Of a stretch of DNA of 64,000 nucleotides, positions 1-10,319 are shown piece after piece. Within the stretch, counting starts at the first letter, position 1. Each line of letters starts with the position of its first letter. The translations under genes were made by a program, and so were the position numbers. The notes beneath the pieces were generated by a model. That model was not told the origin of the DNA. It did no database searches and was given only the letters and a program-made list of their open reading frames with translations. The stretch is from Metellina segmentata. Taxonomy: Eukaryota; Arthropoda; Arachnida; Araneae; Tetragnathidae. The DNA lies in assembly GCA_947359465.1 (NCBI GenBank), contig OX375878.1, forward strand, positions 89,254,377-89,318,376, read 5' to 3'.

Positions 1-1793
1 TTTATAAAAAAAAAGTAATAATTTTTTCTGAACAGGATTGAAATTTTATCTATATTACATTTCAGCCGCCTACCTTCTACAACAATTTCCTTTTCTTTAG
101 TTTTCAATATCCCTTTTGTCAATGCGCTTTCTAACTTTAAGAACAAACTGAAGGGCCTGCACAGCAATTTTATTTTGATTTCTGGTGTACAAAGAACATA
201 AATCATTTGCAAACTTTCTCATGACAGATGACCGAAACTTTTATTTACTCAGATTATGCATTTCATATCAAAAAATTATTCGTAACGATCTCTGAACAAA
301 CTGTAATGTTGTTTCCGCCTACCTCTCCCCATCTGCCAAGAATTCCGATTGAGAAGAACACAGGAAACTTGCGCCATTTTGACTCTGACACAATCGCCCA
401 GCGCCAGCCGTTTCAAGCGCAGGTGAAAGGCGACTTCTATCAATGCACCTTCCGCACCAGAATGAAGCACTCTAAATACACATTGTGTTCCACTTCATTT
501 TTCCACTGTTTAGCTGCGCATTATCAATCTAAAGGGTTTCTTTATTTTACTCTTCTGTTCTTCCCCCTTCTTTGCAGCCCCTCAATCTCTTCAACACCTT
601 TTACTTTCTTTTTCTGGCAGATTTTGAGAAATGAAAAAGCTAAAGCTATTCTTCGGGATTGATGGTGTAAAATCGCAAATTGCTTAATAATTGCCTTTTT
701 GCGCCCAGTTTTTTTTCTCTCTCTCTCTTTTCCCCGTTTTCTTTCATAAATTTCTTTTCTGTCTTTTATGCAGACCAAGTCAAATAGTAATAACCAGTTT
801 ATGTATCATATATTTCTCTTCGCAATCAAGGGTTAAACTAAATAATTTTGCCTCGCACACTCTCTGAAGGCATGCGCTTATGATTGCACAACTATGAGAG
901 AAAAAATACAATTTAGAACATAGTTCTATCATTTGTATCGCTTGTTTTCTTAGAAATTAAGCCTTTTGCGAGTGCTATTTAATAAAGGATTTGGGCGAAG
1001 CGCAAATGGTTTTATTCGATTTGTTTTTGTATTTTTTTGAATTCTTGCTGTAATTTGTTTTGCGCCCAAATATTTTCAGTTCCTAACTCTGATAGATTAA
1101 TCACCTCGAAAAAATGAATGAAATGGCTTTCTCCTGCTTCTTTGTTCCAGTATATAAATGTCAGATCAGAACAAACGAAATTATTATGTCATTAATAGCC
1201 ACATTGGAAAGTAATGATTCTTTTTTTTACCAAAATTTGTGGTTGTAAATAATGAGTTCAGTTCGGTAGATTTTCTTCGATAAGTAGTGTATTATCAAGA
1301 ATCTACACTATTATATGTCTACTTACATAAACGAATAGAATACAATAAATCTCTTGAATCATTTTTTGCTTCCAAACTCGGAAAGGTTTCTTACAAGGAA
1401 GGTATCGTGCGCAAACCAATTTTCTATAAAATGTTTTATCTCTATGAATTTAATTTTTTACAATGAAATTTCTGTACGTGTGTCTCTTTTCAATTTTTGT
1501 TAATCAAAATGCATAAAGATCTTCCAAATTTATATACTATCAGCAGAATTACCCGGCGTTACTTAGTGGTTGAATTGGGTAATTATCTTCAATTTTCGTT
1601 AATAATTGTAATTCCTATTTATCACGTGTAACAACTACCATATTCTAAAAAGGTACTAAATTGTTAAATACACAATTTCGCAAATGTAAATAAAAGTCAT
1701 ATTTAACATTTTACATTTTTGTAGAAAGAAAAGTTTCAAGAGTGTACCAATGTTTCCCGGAATGCATTCCAGTTTGAACAGTTCAGAATATGC
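1..1793. other. non-coding stretch, no gene recognised
   Basis: AT-rich DNA with no recognisable protein. A 144-codon open frame on the + strand at 228-662 has no family signature; its C-terminal half is Phe/Ser/Pro-rich because it reads through pyrimidine tracts. Two polypyrimidine-AG stretches, ending at about 577 and 620, resemble splice acceptors, but no exon-like coding follows either. A (ct)n run lies at 717-728. The interval 290-470 is more GC-rich than its surroundings and open on both strands, so it could be conserved non-coding DNA. Near 1539-1580 there is an ACCCGGCGTTA-type motif like the one that begins the repeat at 3220. Confidence 0.5.
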
Positions 1794-2126
1794 ATATAAA
1801 TCAGGACTGGCAAAAAACCCGGTTTTTTTTTAAGAGCCCAACAGAACAAAACTGAAAAAAACCATGTAAAACTGGTTTTTTCAGAATTTTTTTTTAAAAC
1901 TACCTTTAAAAGCCCACTAAAACGTTTTTTAAGAGAAATATACTTAGTACCCAAGTAAAAGTTTAAAAATAAATATTTTTGTCAAATTTGTTTTAGAACA
2001 TTTTTTTATAAAAGTGTCCTTAAACATACTGTGGATGTAAATAAATACTTTTGCAACCACAACGTCTCTCATGGATTATTAAAGGAAAAGGGTGGATTCA
2101 TGCCTTAAATTCCAAATAATACATAT

Positions 2127-2426
2127 TTGAATTCGCAAGTTAAATGCGTTAGCACTTACATCAAAAACTTTCACAAATATGTTGAAATTATTAATGAAAA
2201 TGAACAGCGAGTCGACTCAAATATTGGAAGCATTGTAAGTAATGTTGAGCTGTACCGCGAAATTTCAGCGTTACAGAAGCAATTAAGAGAAGTTTCTGCA
2301 GCTTTATATAGGTTGCACGCAGATTCGGCAAACTTCTCAACAGCTGCGGAGGTCTGGATTGACCTCACCATGAGTATCGAATTGTTGCCATATAGGCAAC
2401 AGATAGATACAACAAATGATAGATAA
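2127..2426 (+). pseudogene. hAT transposase remnant, middle part
   Basis: This is an open frame of 99 codons inside the hAT element. The residues around 45-80 (ELYREISALQKQLREVSAAL and the following Trp) form a helical, charged segment consistent with the region before the C-terminal dimerisation domain. It ends in a stop about 140 bp before the dimerisation-domain frame. Assignment rests mainly on its position; the sequence alone would not identify it. Confidence 0.45.
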
Positions 2427-2568
2427 AGCAATGTAACCATTTTTTTTACCTGGCTAACATAATGGACCCATCATGTATAGGCAACAGAGCAAGCGAAGCA
2501 GGGGGAAACTTGGTTGCAATCTGTGAAACCTAAATATATGCCCGGCCTTTAAAATCAAAGACAGTGAG

Positions 2569-2850
2569 TTGTTTTCCCAAAACACTTTCAATGCAGATGT
2601 TTTGAACTTGTACAAAAGTAATCCTTCGAAGTGGTGGTGGCTAATGGAGCATAACACACAGAAATTTGGGAAGTTGCCCGAAGGATTCTGCAGGTTTTTC
2701 GCTCAAATCCTCAGCTGCCCAACAAATTTGGCATCTATTGAACGTGTGTTCTCTACATATGGCAACATATGGACAAAGTTGATAAATAGACTAGGGGAAG
2801 AGAAAGCAGGAAAACTGGTCAAAGTTCAGTGTTTCCTGAAGAGACAATGA
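2569..2850 (+). pseudogene. hAT transposase C-terminal dimerisation domain (hATC) remnant
   Basis: The frame carries the typical hATC signature. A Trp-rich segment (KWWWLMEH) comes first, then an LSCPTNLASIERVFSTYGNI stretch with the conserved Ser-x-Glu-Arg-x-Phe-Ser core, then an Asn-Arg-Leu motif and a C-terminal helix. In intact transposases this domain mediates dimerisation and contributes the last catalytic Glu region. Here it stands alone with its natural stop, 300 bp before the right end of the element, which is the usual place for a transposase C-terminus. No complete transposase can be read across the element. Confidence 0.85.
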
Positions 2851-3214
2851 CACTCAAGAATGGTAGTTTGTTATATACGTGTACAAATTATTATACGTGT
2901 ACGGTATTATACGTGTACAAAACAGGCGAATTAAAAATAAATCTTCTATAAAAGTTTTCAATTCTGTTAAAAAATTTTATGACTACAATTTTGTGTGTAT
3001 GTTTTTAATCTCTGAAACTTTTGCTTATATTTTAAAAATATGGGCAAAATTGAGATTTTTTTGAATAAACCCAAATTGTATACAAAATTGTGTGTTTTTT
3101 CAAATGGGCTTTTTTGAAAAACCCTTTGGGTCCAACCCAGCCAACCCTGATATAAATACCGTGTATTTCATTTAGAACAAAGATGTTTCCCAAAATTATT
3201 AAAATTATTATACT

Positions 3215-4830
3215 ACTAGCAAAATACCCGACCTTATTCGGTTTGAATTGGTTTACTCTAAATTGAAGAGATAATCAAACTATATAATTACTTACCTTTT
3301 TTGCAGAGTAAAAATTTATTTGAATACCTTTCGCCATCTTTATAATTTCTACAACTTACTTTGGACACAAATACTACATATTCATATCCATTCATGTAAT
3401 GCATTTCACATACATCGCACCCTTGCTGTATGACAAAGCTACAAAATGACGAACGGTGATACTAAGGTTACTACTACAAAAGACGATTTTGAGGGAAATT
3501 TGGAATTCCCATTTTTAAATTCTTTAGATGTTCAACTCAATTAATAAAAATTACGATTTACGGCGAGTGCTCTCGCACTCATAGTCAACAAAACAATATT
3601 TTTTTACTTGTGGCACTCTTGCATTCGGTATGTGACATAGTGAAATTTTGCAATCTTCTCCTGTCATTATGAGAACGAATTTTTTAATGTTTGAAAAGTT
3701 CTAGTTCGGATTTTTTAAACATTATTGTTCTTTCAATAACGGCATTATTCTTTAAATAACAGCATTATTCTTTAAATAACAGCATTATTCTTTCAATAAT
3801 GGCATAACTACACTTAAAATTTACTGAAAATTTATTCTGACTTACCTGCCATTTTGAAGTTGAATATTTGTGGTGGTGTTGCGTGTGATGAGAAAGAAAA
3901 CACATTTATTAAAATAATAAATATTTAAAACAGAAAACAGCGAAATAAAACAAAATAAAAGATGTCGAAAAAAATTGTTCTAAAGATATTAATTTGTGAT
4001 CCATTTTTATCTCTTGATCTCGCACAGTTGCCACTTCTTACAACTAAAAGTGCACAAAATTTAGAAATGTGAAATTAATTCAGGGCGAAAGAAACAGAAA
4101 ATATCACTGCTCGCGCGATCTTGTTCGTTGAAAAATATCGTCTGTCCCAAATATTCGGAAATCGTTTTCATTGCGCAAAAAACAAAAATAAGACTCGAAA
4201 TAAATGAAATATCAAAGCTGAAATTTCATTAAAAAAATAATAATTTTTTGAAGAATAATTACTTTTTAGCAGTACTGGTAAAGCAATTGAAGTAATCGTA
4301 ATATTCTCAATATACATACCAATTTTTCCAAAACTACTAAATTATGGTTTATTTAAGTATACTTACTCAGGTATTTTAGCATAAAACGCAACTAAATATA
4401 ACAAAAAAAGAAATTTTTAATATTGTATTCACTAAACTAATAGATAATGTATAAAATAAAACATATTGCAATCTGGAATAAAATTCGAATACAACTGGAA
4501 TAAAATTCATGTGATGCCCGCACAAACACACAAACACAAAATCGAACATAGAACAGAAAGACGGACAGACAGACTTTCGCAACCAATTCCACTCACTAAA
4601 TGAAGATAAGTACTCACTGTATGCAAATTTCCATGAAAATACATTAAACCGTGTGGACGTGTATAGGGCACATACATACAGACAGACAGATGGACAGACA
4701 GACAGACACCAAACGCGAAAGAGACGGATTTGGCATCAGAAGGGTCCAAAACGGATAGAAAACTTTAAATGGGTCGAAAATATTGAATGTACAAACAAAC
4801 ACTCCATTCTTTTTTATATAGACGATTGAA
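3215..4830. repeat. dispersed repeat, copy 1 of a direct pair
   Basis: The unit begins near an ACTAGCAAAATACCCGACC motif and ends near TTTTATATAGACGATTG. The core (about 3330-4630) matches 5235-6790 in the same orientation. Shared landmarks include a CAACTTACTTTGGACACAAA word, GGCGAGTGCTCT, GATCTCCTGTCATTATG and ACTTACAACTAAAA. A short triplication of an AACAGCATTATTCTTT unit lies at 3735-3800, and an ACAG/ACAGAC-rich stretch at 4556-4712. No transposase or reverse transcriptase is readable, so its class is unknown; it may be a non-autonomous element. Confidence 0.75.
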
Positions 4831-5215
4831 AATGTTTTAAAAACTAATTAAATCATTGCTTACCTTAAATTGCAGTTGTTTAACGAAAAAACAATCAAAT
4901 TTGAAATTTAGAAATACATCTTAAAACACATTCTTAAAAAAGCTTCGAAAGAAAACTAATGAATCTACTTTATCCTTTGCAATATAGATTCTTGTAATAT
5001 GACGCAAACACAAATTTAAAAAAGTAAACGATAAAAATAAATTCCAGGTTGCCATATTATCTACCTGTTCTATATTAAAAGATCTTGTCCTCCATATTTT
5101 GTTTATAATGTTTTCTCTTTATTCTTTCTAAACAAACGGATTTTTTTTATTTCGTTAAAAAAAATATACAGGGTTTACACGGTCCTTAAAGTCCTTGAAT
5201 TTATTTTCCAAACTA

Positions 5216-6830
5216 GGGGCCTTTGAAAGTTTTTACAATTTGTACAACTTACTTTGGACACAAATCCTACACACGCATTTCGATCCATATAATACATTTC
5301 ATACATCGCATTCTTGCTGCATGACATAGTTACGAAATATCAAAAGGTGACACTAAGATTACTACTGCAATCGACGATTTTGAGGGGTATTCTGAATTCC
5401 CTTTTTTAAGTTTGTTTCATGCCCAAATCAACTCATAAAAATGATGAATCTACGGCGAGTGCTCTAGCACTGGTAGTCAACAAAATAATGTTTTTTTTTT
5501 TTTTACTTGGACACTCTTGCATAAGACATGCGACATTGTCGATATCCGCCACCTTTAAGGGAAGGATGACAAATTAATTTAATAAGATAATCATCACCAA
5601 GTTTTTTATAAGCGAATACATTTTTTCTTGAAAATTACATTTTGTGGAACATATAATAATAAAAGAACTTGTTTTAAAATTGTATGTCTTCAGAACAGAA
5701 CTGCGAAGGTAACTTATTACCATTTTAAAAAAAATAGTAAATGAATTTGTTTTGATTTTTTTTAAATAAAATTATTGTTTTCAATAAGCTCGACTTATAT
5801 AAATTTTTTAATATATCTACAACTCGTAAAAAAATCCACCTTGATCTCCTGTCATTATGTCGAAGAATTTTTAAATATTTCAAAAGTTCTACTTTGGATT
5901 TTTTAACATTATTATTTTCTTTCAATAACAACAAAATTACACTTACAATTTGTTTTATTCTAACGTACCTTCTATTTTAAATCGAATACCTTGTGGTAGA
6001 GTTGCGTGTGACGAAAAAGAAATGCAATTTATTAAATTAGTAAATATTTAAAATAAAAAACTAAACAGAGAAATAAACAACATGAAAGTTGTTGGGGAAA
6101 AGTTGTTCTAAAGATATAAATTTGTGATTCTCATTTTGTAATTTGATCTCACAGAGTTGCCACTACTTACAACTAAAAATTAGACAAAATTTACAAACAC
6201 GAAATTAATTCAGAGTGAAAATAAGAGAAAATATCACTGCACGTGGCAAAGGATCACGAGTTTCCGTTCGTTGCAGAATATCCTTTGTCTCAAATATTCA
6301 GAAAGAGTCTGTATTTTGAAAAGATAATAAATAAGGCTCAAAATAAAAATTTATTAGAATTTAAATTAAGTAAACAGACAGTAAAATGATTACAGTTTTT
6401 GAAAAATAATCGATTTTCATCAGTACTGGTAAAACAATCGAAGTAATTGCAATGCTCAATGTACTTCCAGCTACTCCCAAACTACCAAATTATGGTAGAT
6501 TTAAGTACAGTTACTCAGATGTGTGTGTGTGATTTAACATGAAACCCTTAAATATATAAGCAAAGAAATTTGAAATAATGTATTCAGTAAACTAAAATAT
6601 GGTGTATCATATTTATAAGATTGCATTAAAATATGTTTTAAAAATTTTTTATGTGATAAACCACAAACAAAAAATTAAAGAATAGAGACGGATAGAGACT
6701 AACGCAATCAAGTGCAGTCCATGGAAGTAGGAAAGATACTTCCATGGTGCAGTCATTAAATAAATGTAAGTACTCACAGTTTGCAAGGTTAATAATCTTA
6801 TTTTTATCATTCCTTAACATTATCTTCGAT
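5216..6830. repeat. dispersed repeat, copy 2 of a direct pair
   Basis: This is a diverged copy of the 3215-4830 repeat about 1.9 kb downstream. Homology runs from the CAACTTACTTTGGACACAAA landmark near 5249 through to the GTAAGTACTCACAG stretch near 6765. It has roughly 280 bp of extra sequence at about 5545-5830 that copy 1 lacks. A short TACTTCCATGG inverted duplication occurs around 6720-6750. I see no coding capacity. Confidence 0.75.
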
Positions 6831-7062
6831 TACGATCCTTTTTGATGATTTCCATTGAAATTATTTTTAAAGATTTAAAATTATAAAACTGCTGTTGTTT
6901 TTAAAGGGTTTCTGTATCATTACTTGGATTATAGTATACAACTATCACACATTAAAAATCCGTTAATTGCACTGAGTTGACAGCTGTACTAGGGCTTCAT
7001 TTCAATGTTACGTAATGGAATTTATATGTCATTAATAAATATAAGTTATACATTTTTAAGGT

Positions 7063-7370
7063 ACTAGGGGGCTCCGCCCCCTGCTCGCTTACGCTCGCCA
7101 TCCCCCGGGGATTGTTACGCAATCCCATTTGGTTTGCTTCGCAAACCAACACTCATTTCACAGATGCCATTTGGTTTGCTACGCAAACCAACATTCCTTT
7201 CGCAGAGCGAAACTATCTGAATAATTCGTATTATCCTGATTTCACTTTCCAGTCCATGACGTCACATCGAGGACTTCGCCACCTGCTCGCTTACGCTCGC
7301 CGACTCCCGGGGATTGCTACGCAATCCCGTTTGGTTTGCTTCGCAAACCAATACTTCTTTCGCAAGTGAT
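7063..7370. repeat. string of short perfect hairpins, two cassettes
   Basis: The words GGGGGCTCCGCCCCC, GGATTGTTACGCAATCC and GGTTTGCTTCGCAAACC follow one another, each able to fold into a tight hairpin with a three- to five-base loop. GCTCGCTTACGCTCGC stands between them. The set occurs first at 7068-7150 and again, slightly changed, at 7268-7352; a single GGTTTGCTACGCAAACC lies at 7172-7188. A 85-codon open frame running through it is a by-product. Confidence 0.85.
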
Positions 7371-7689
7371 TTCACTTTTTTTTTACTTTAACACTTAATG
7401 CACCCTAAACTAATAGCCACATGAGTAAAAAATCTTCTGCGTCTTGTTCCCTGTGCAATTTTAAGTAAACCGTTTTAATCTCCAAACTTTACGATCTGTA
7501 CTTTGTACTTTCTCGGTAAACCGTCTGAGTACAGAATGAAAACAGCGAGCCTTTTCCCTCGCCAAATAAAAAGAAATCGTTGTTATGGCAATTGTTGCTA
7601 CGATAAATTTGATATCTGGCAAACCCGATAAGTGAAAAAAACAACCCTGATATGCTCCGCAAATATGCTCAGCGAAATAAAAAATACGA

Positions 7690-8220
7690 AATTTGTGTCA
7701 CCAACTTTTGATTGCATCGAATTTATTTATGAACCAATTTTAAAAATAATTCTACCGTAAGAAAGAGTATATTCTGAGGCATACTGCGATATTTTCAAAA
7801 TTAAAACTAATAGTAATACGATATAGATATGACAGTTTTAGTTTTGTATCAGAAATTACGATCTGAAAGTTCCAAAAATTGTATGATCAACTTGTAATTG
7901 CATCGATTTTATTTATTAACCAATTTTAAAAATAATTGTATCATAAGAAAGAGTGTAATGTAATGTATTCAGTGATGTTCTCAAATTTAAAAATAATGTT
8001 TTTTTCTGTAGATATAACGGTTGTAACAGAAAGTAGCGAAAATATCCAAATATTCCGAATTTTGTATAACCAACTTTTGATCGCATCCAATTTAATTATT
8101 AACCGATTTCCAAAATAATAGTACTGTAAGAAAGAGTACATTCTGAGGTATACTGCGATATTTTAAAAATTAAAAACTAATTGTAATAAGATATAGATAC
8201 GACAGTTTTTTAAAAAAAGT
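7690..8220. repeat. tandem repeat, ~185-bp unit, three copies
   Basis: The word (A/C)CAACTT(T)TGATTGCATC recurs near 7701, 7887 and 8070, giving spacings of about 186 and 183 bp. Each unit also carries AAGAAAGAGTATATTC, an ATACTGCGATATTTT segment and AGATATAGATATGACAGTT, all in the same order. The copies differ by many substitutions, so this is an old array. Confidence 0.8.
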
Positions 8221-8639
8221 AACAAAAATGTCCCGATTTTTCCCGAATTTCAAAAAAATATTGTCAAGAACCAAATTGAAATTTAAAAAAAAACTCGACG
8301 AGCTGCAAAAATTTACGTTGATTGGTACTCTTAAAAAAAAAACTCACGGCTGAAGACTGAAAATTTGAATGTGTTTTGCTCACTCACGGAAGAAATTTCG
8401 CTTCTTCAATTTTGACACTTAATAAACCCTAAACTAATAGCCACATCGGAAAAAAAAATCTTAATAATTGTCCAGGGAATACGATGAAGAACAAACCATG
8501 TTAATTTTGTTTTTTTCCGATCAGTACGTTCTTGGGAAACCGTCTAAGAATCGAGCTAAACAACACAGTTTTCAATCCTGCGGCGGCGGTAACATTTTTT
8601 TAATATAGAGAGATTTGGTTTTTATTACATTCCTTAAAT

Positions 8640-9240
8640 ATATTACGTAATTTTTAACGCATAATTAATGCGTGCATAACTGAGAAAGAAAATGCCGATC
8701 ACCTCACAAATCCATTGCAATCTCATTTGTTAAAAAAAAGGACCTGCGACTAATGTTGGATTATATATGCAATAAATGTGTGGACAGCGATAATAGTTGA
8801 CAACTTGTGACTCGTCAACACTTAGACACGTGCGCTGCACTCAATAATTTTAGAAATAGAGTGCAAAAGTATTGGGAAGTCAGATGGCAAATGACGTTAA
8901 GTGCCTAATATTTGTTTCATTCATGTATGGACAGTGATACTATTCATGCATGAACAAAACGGACAGCTCAATAATTCGAGTATATTTTGAGGTGTACTCA
9001 CATGCCAGCCTTTGTGTGTCCGTATTAGTACTGGGATGATTGATTTTCAGTTTTTCTTTTTAGTTTCATGGCGAAATGATCATATTTGGCCAAGCTGGCC
9101 ACCAAACACAAGAATGTCAAGTAAAAAATGTCGTCAATTGTAAAATAGGATTTGTGGGAGTTTTGGGTAGGCAGGTATTTTATAGTTAACAATGAGGCAA
9201 CAAAATGGGCTTCTGGCCACTGCCCGTGATCATACCCGAT
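8640..9240. other. non-coding stretch, nothing recognised
   Basis: No gene, and no repeat shared with the rest of the window, is visible here. A 74-codon open frame on the - strand at 9025-9249 has no family signature. Confidence 0.4.
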
Positions 9241-9244
9241 GAAC

Positions 9245-10316
9245 ATCACCTAATTTTAATCCAGAGTCAGATGACGAGGTCACGCCGGAACAGCTACACT
9301 CTACGTTTATGAGCGATGGCAACGGCCTTGGCGATTTTTTTGGCGCACTTCTAAAGTTGCCAAGGAAAGAACTATTTACTAACTCTTTTTCTGTCACAAA
9401 TTTTTTTCTTTTTTAACACACTTTTTAAGCACATTTCAGAACGTTTTAAAAAGAATATTTTTTAAAAAACTTTTACAAAAAGTAGTAAGCTTAAGCACAT
9501 ATCAAAACACATTTGTCAACCAGCAGAGAAACTAAGCTACGAATGTTGGGTAAGAATACCCTGAAACTTATCAATTACACTAAATACAGTGGGCATGTTG
9601 AAAAAAGAAAAAGATTTACAAAAGAAAAAAAAGCAAGAAATAATACAACCTGATAACGTCAGAATTCTTTCTTAAAAAAATAATGAAAACGAAAATGGTC
9701 AAAAAAAAATAAATCTCTCTATCCTATTGTGAAAGCTATTATAATAAAATAAGAATTCCACATTTGTCAAAATACTAATAAGTGGACCAATGTTATCACA
9801 GAAAACGATTTAAAAGGACCAATGCAATCAAAGGATATTTTAAAAACAAAATAACCAATGGGAGGAAAGAAAAAAATTCAAAGGAATCATTGAAATCAAA
9901 CGACTTTAACGGATTTTGGAAGAACTTTTTAGAACATTCAAAATGAAAATTAAAAGTTTCCGTTTGCCGAGGTTGCCATGGAAACCACAATAACAGTAAC
10001 GAAAGATGTGTTGCCTTAATTTATCGTAACTCGCTATTAGATGTACGCCAAAAAAATCGCCAAGCCGTTGCCATCACTCATAAACGTAGAGTGTAGCTGT
10101 ACCGCCACGCCTGAGCTGGCATTCCACTCTCCAAGTTATTACACCAAGCCAACGGCAGGACATTTGAGACCACGACAGATTTACGTGCACCGGTCCCTTT
10201 TGTACACGTCGGTCTTTGGTTGGATTCGAACTTTCAACCCTCCAGTTACAAATTCGTTACTCTTCCAACAGGGTTATCGAGGCCCCTGCGAGGTTTGGGA
10301 TGATAGCAGATAAAGA
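9245..10316 (-). repeat. SINE2-type tRNA-derived SINE, split by a DNA transposon
   Basis: The SINE reads on the - strand in two parts: its tail portion at about 9245-9286 and its body and tRNA-like head at 10104-10316. Shared words are the CAGATGACGAGG stretch, GAGCTGGCATTCCACTCTCC, CACGACAGATTTA, and a head with GGTTGGAAGAGTAACG-type sequence (read on the complement). The two parts become one continuous SINE if the element at 9287-10103 and one copy of its target duplication are ignored. Confidence 0.75.
9287..10103. mobile_element. non-autonomous DNA transposon with ~62-bp terminal inverted repeats, probably hAT-like
   Basis: The left end starts GGAACAGCTACACTCTACG and the right end, complemented, starts GGTACAGCTACACTCTACG. 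The match continues for about 62 bp through a GATGGCAACGGC and a GGCGATTTTTTTGGCG stretch. The flanking 8-mers are GTCACGCC (9279-9286) and GCCACGCC (10104-10111), an 8-bp target duplication with one mismatch. It has no transposase gene at 817 bp. The insertion splits a SINE2 copy. A diverged end of the same family, in the other orientation, is at 33810-33939. Confidence 0.85.
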
Positions 10317-10319
10317 CCC

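Larger units (their letters stand above)
1802..3149 (+). mobile_element. hAT-superfamily DNA transposon, defective, with 8-bp target duplication
   Basis: The element begins CAGGACTGGC and its right end, read on the other strand, begins CAGGGTTGGC, so the ends are short imperfect terminal inverted repeats. The identical 8-bp word ATATAAAT lies directly outside both ends (1794-1801 and 3150-3157). An 8-bp target duplication with CAGGG-type ends is the hallmark of hAT elements. Inside are two remnants of a hAT transposase on the + strand (2127-2426 and 2569-2850). At 1348 bp it is shorter than autonomous hAT elements, which are usually 2.5-5 kb, so the N-terminal coding part has been lost. The exact target duplication suggests the insertion is not very old. 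Confidence 0.92.
7050..8615. mobile_element. unclassified repeat element with hairpin head and internal tandem repeats
   Basis: The head (7060-7370) is a string of short perfect hairpins. The middle (7690-8220) is a ~185-bp tandem repeat. Two diverged direct copies of a segment containing CCTAAACTAATAGCCACAT (7389-7535 and 8414-8560) flank the middle. The right edge is a T-rich stretch ending near TTTTTAATATAGAGAG, similar to the end of the 3215-4830 repeat. No open frame of interest is present. It is probably a non-autonomous transposable element, but I could not find target duplications. Confidence 0.55.

Noticed and set aside
228..662. Longest + strand open frame near the left edge (144 codons)
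   Set aside because: It has no domain, its C-terminal half is read from pyrimidine tracts, and the local GC-rich part is open on both strands. Not enough for a gene call.
4556..4712. Possible CRISPR-like or regular array (ACAGACAG words)
   Set aside because: It is a simple tetranucleotide-type repeat in a eukaryotic setting, without direct repeats and unique spacers of constant length.
7941..8141. Frames on both strands in 7936-8141
   Set aside because: They lie in the 185-bp tandem repeat and are not kept in the other units.
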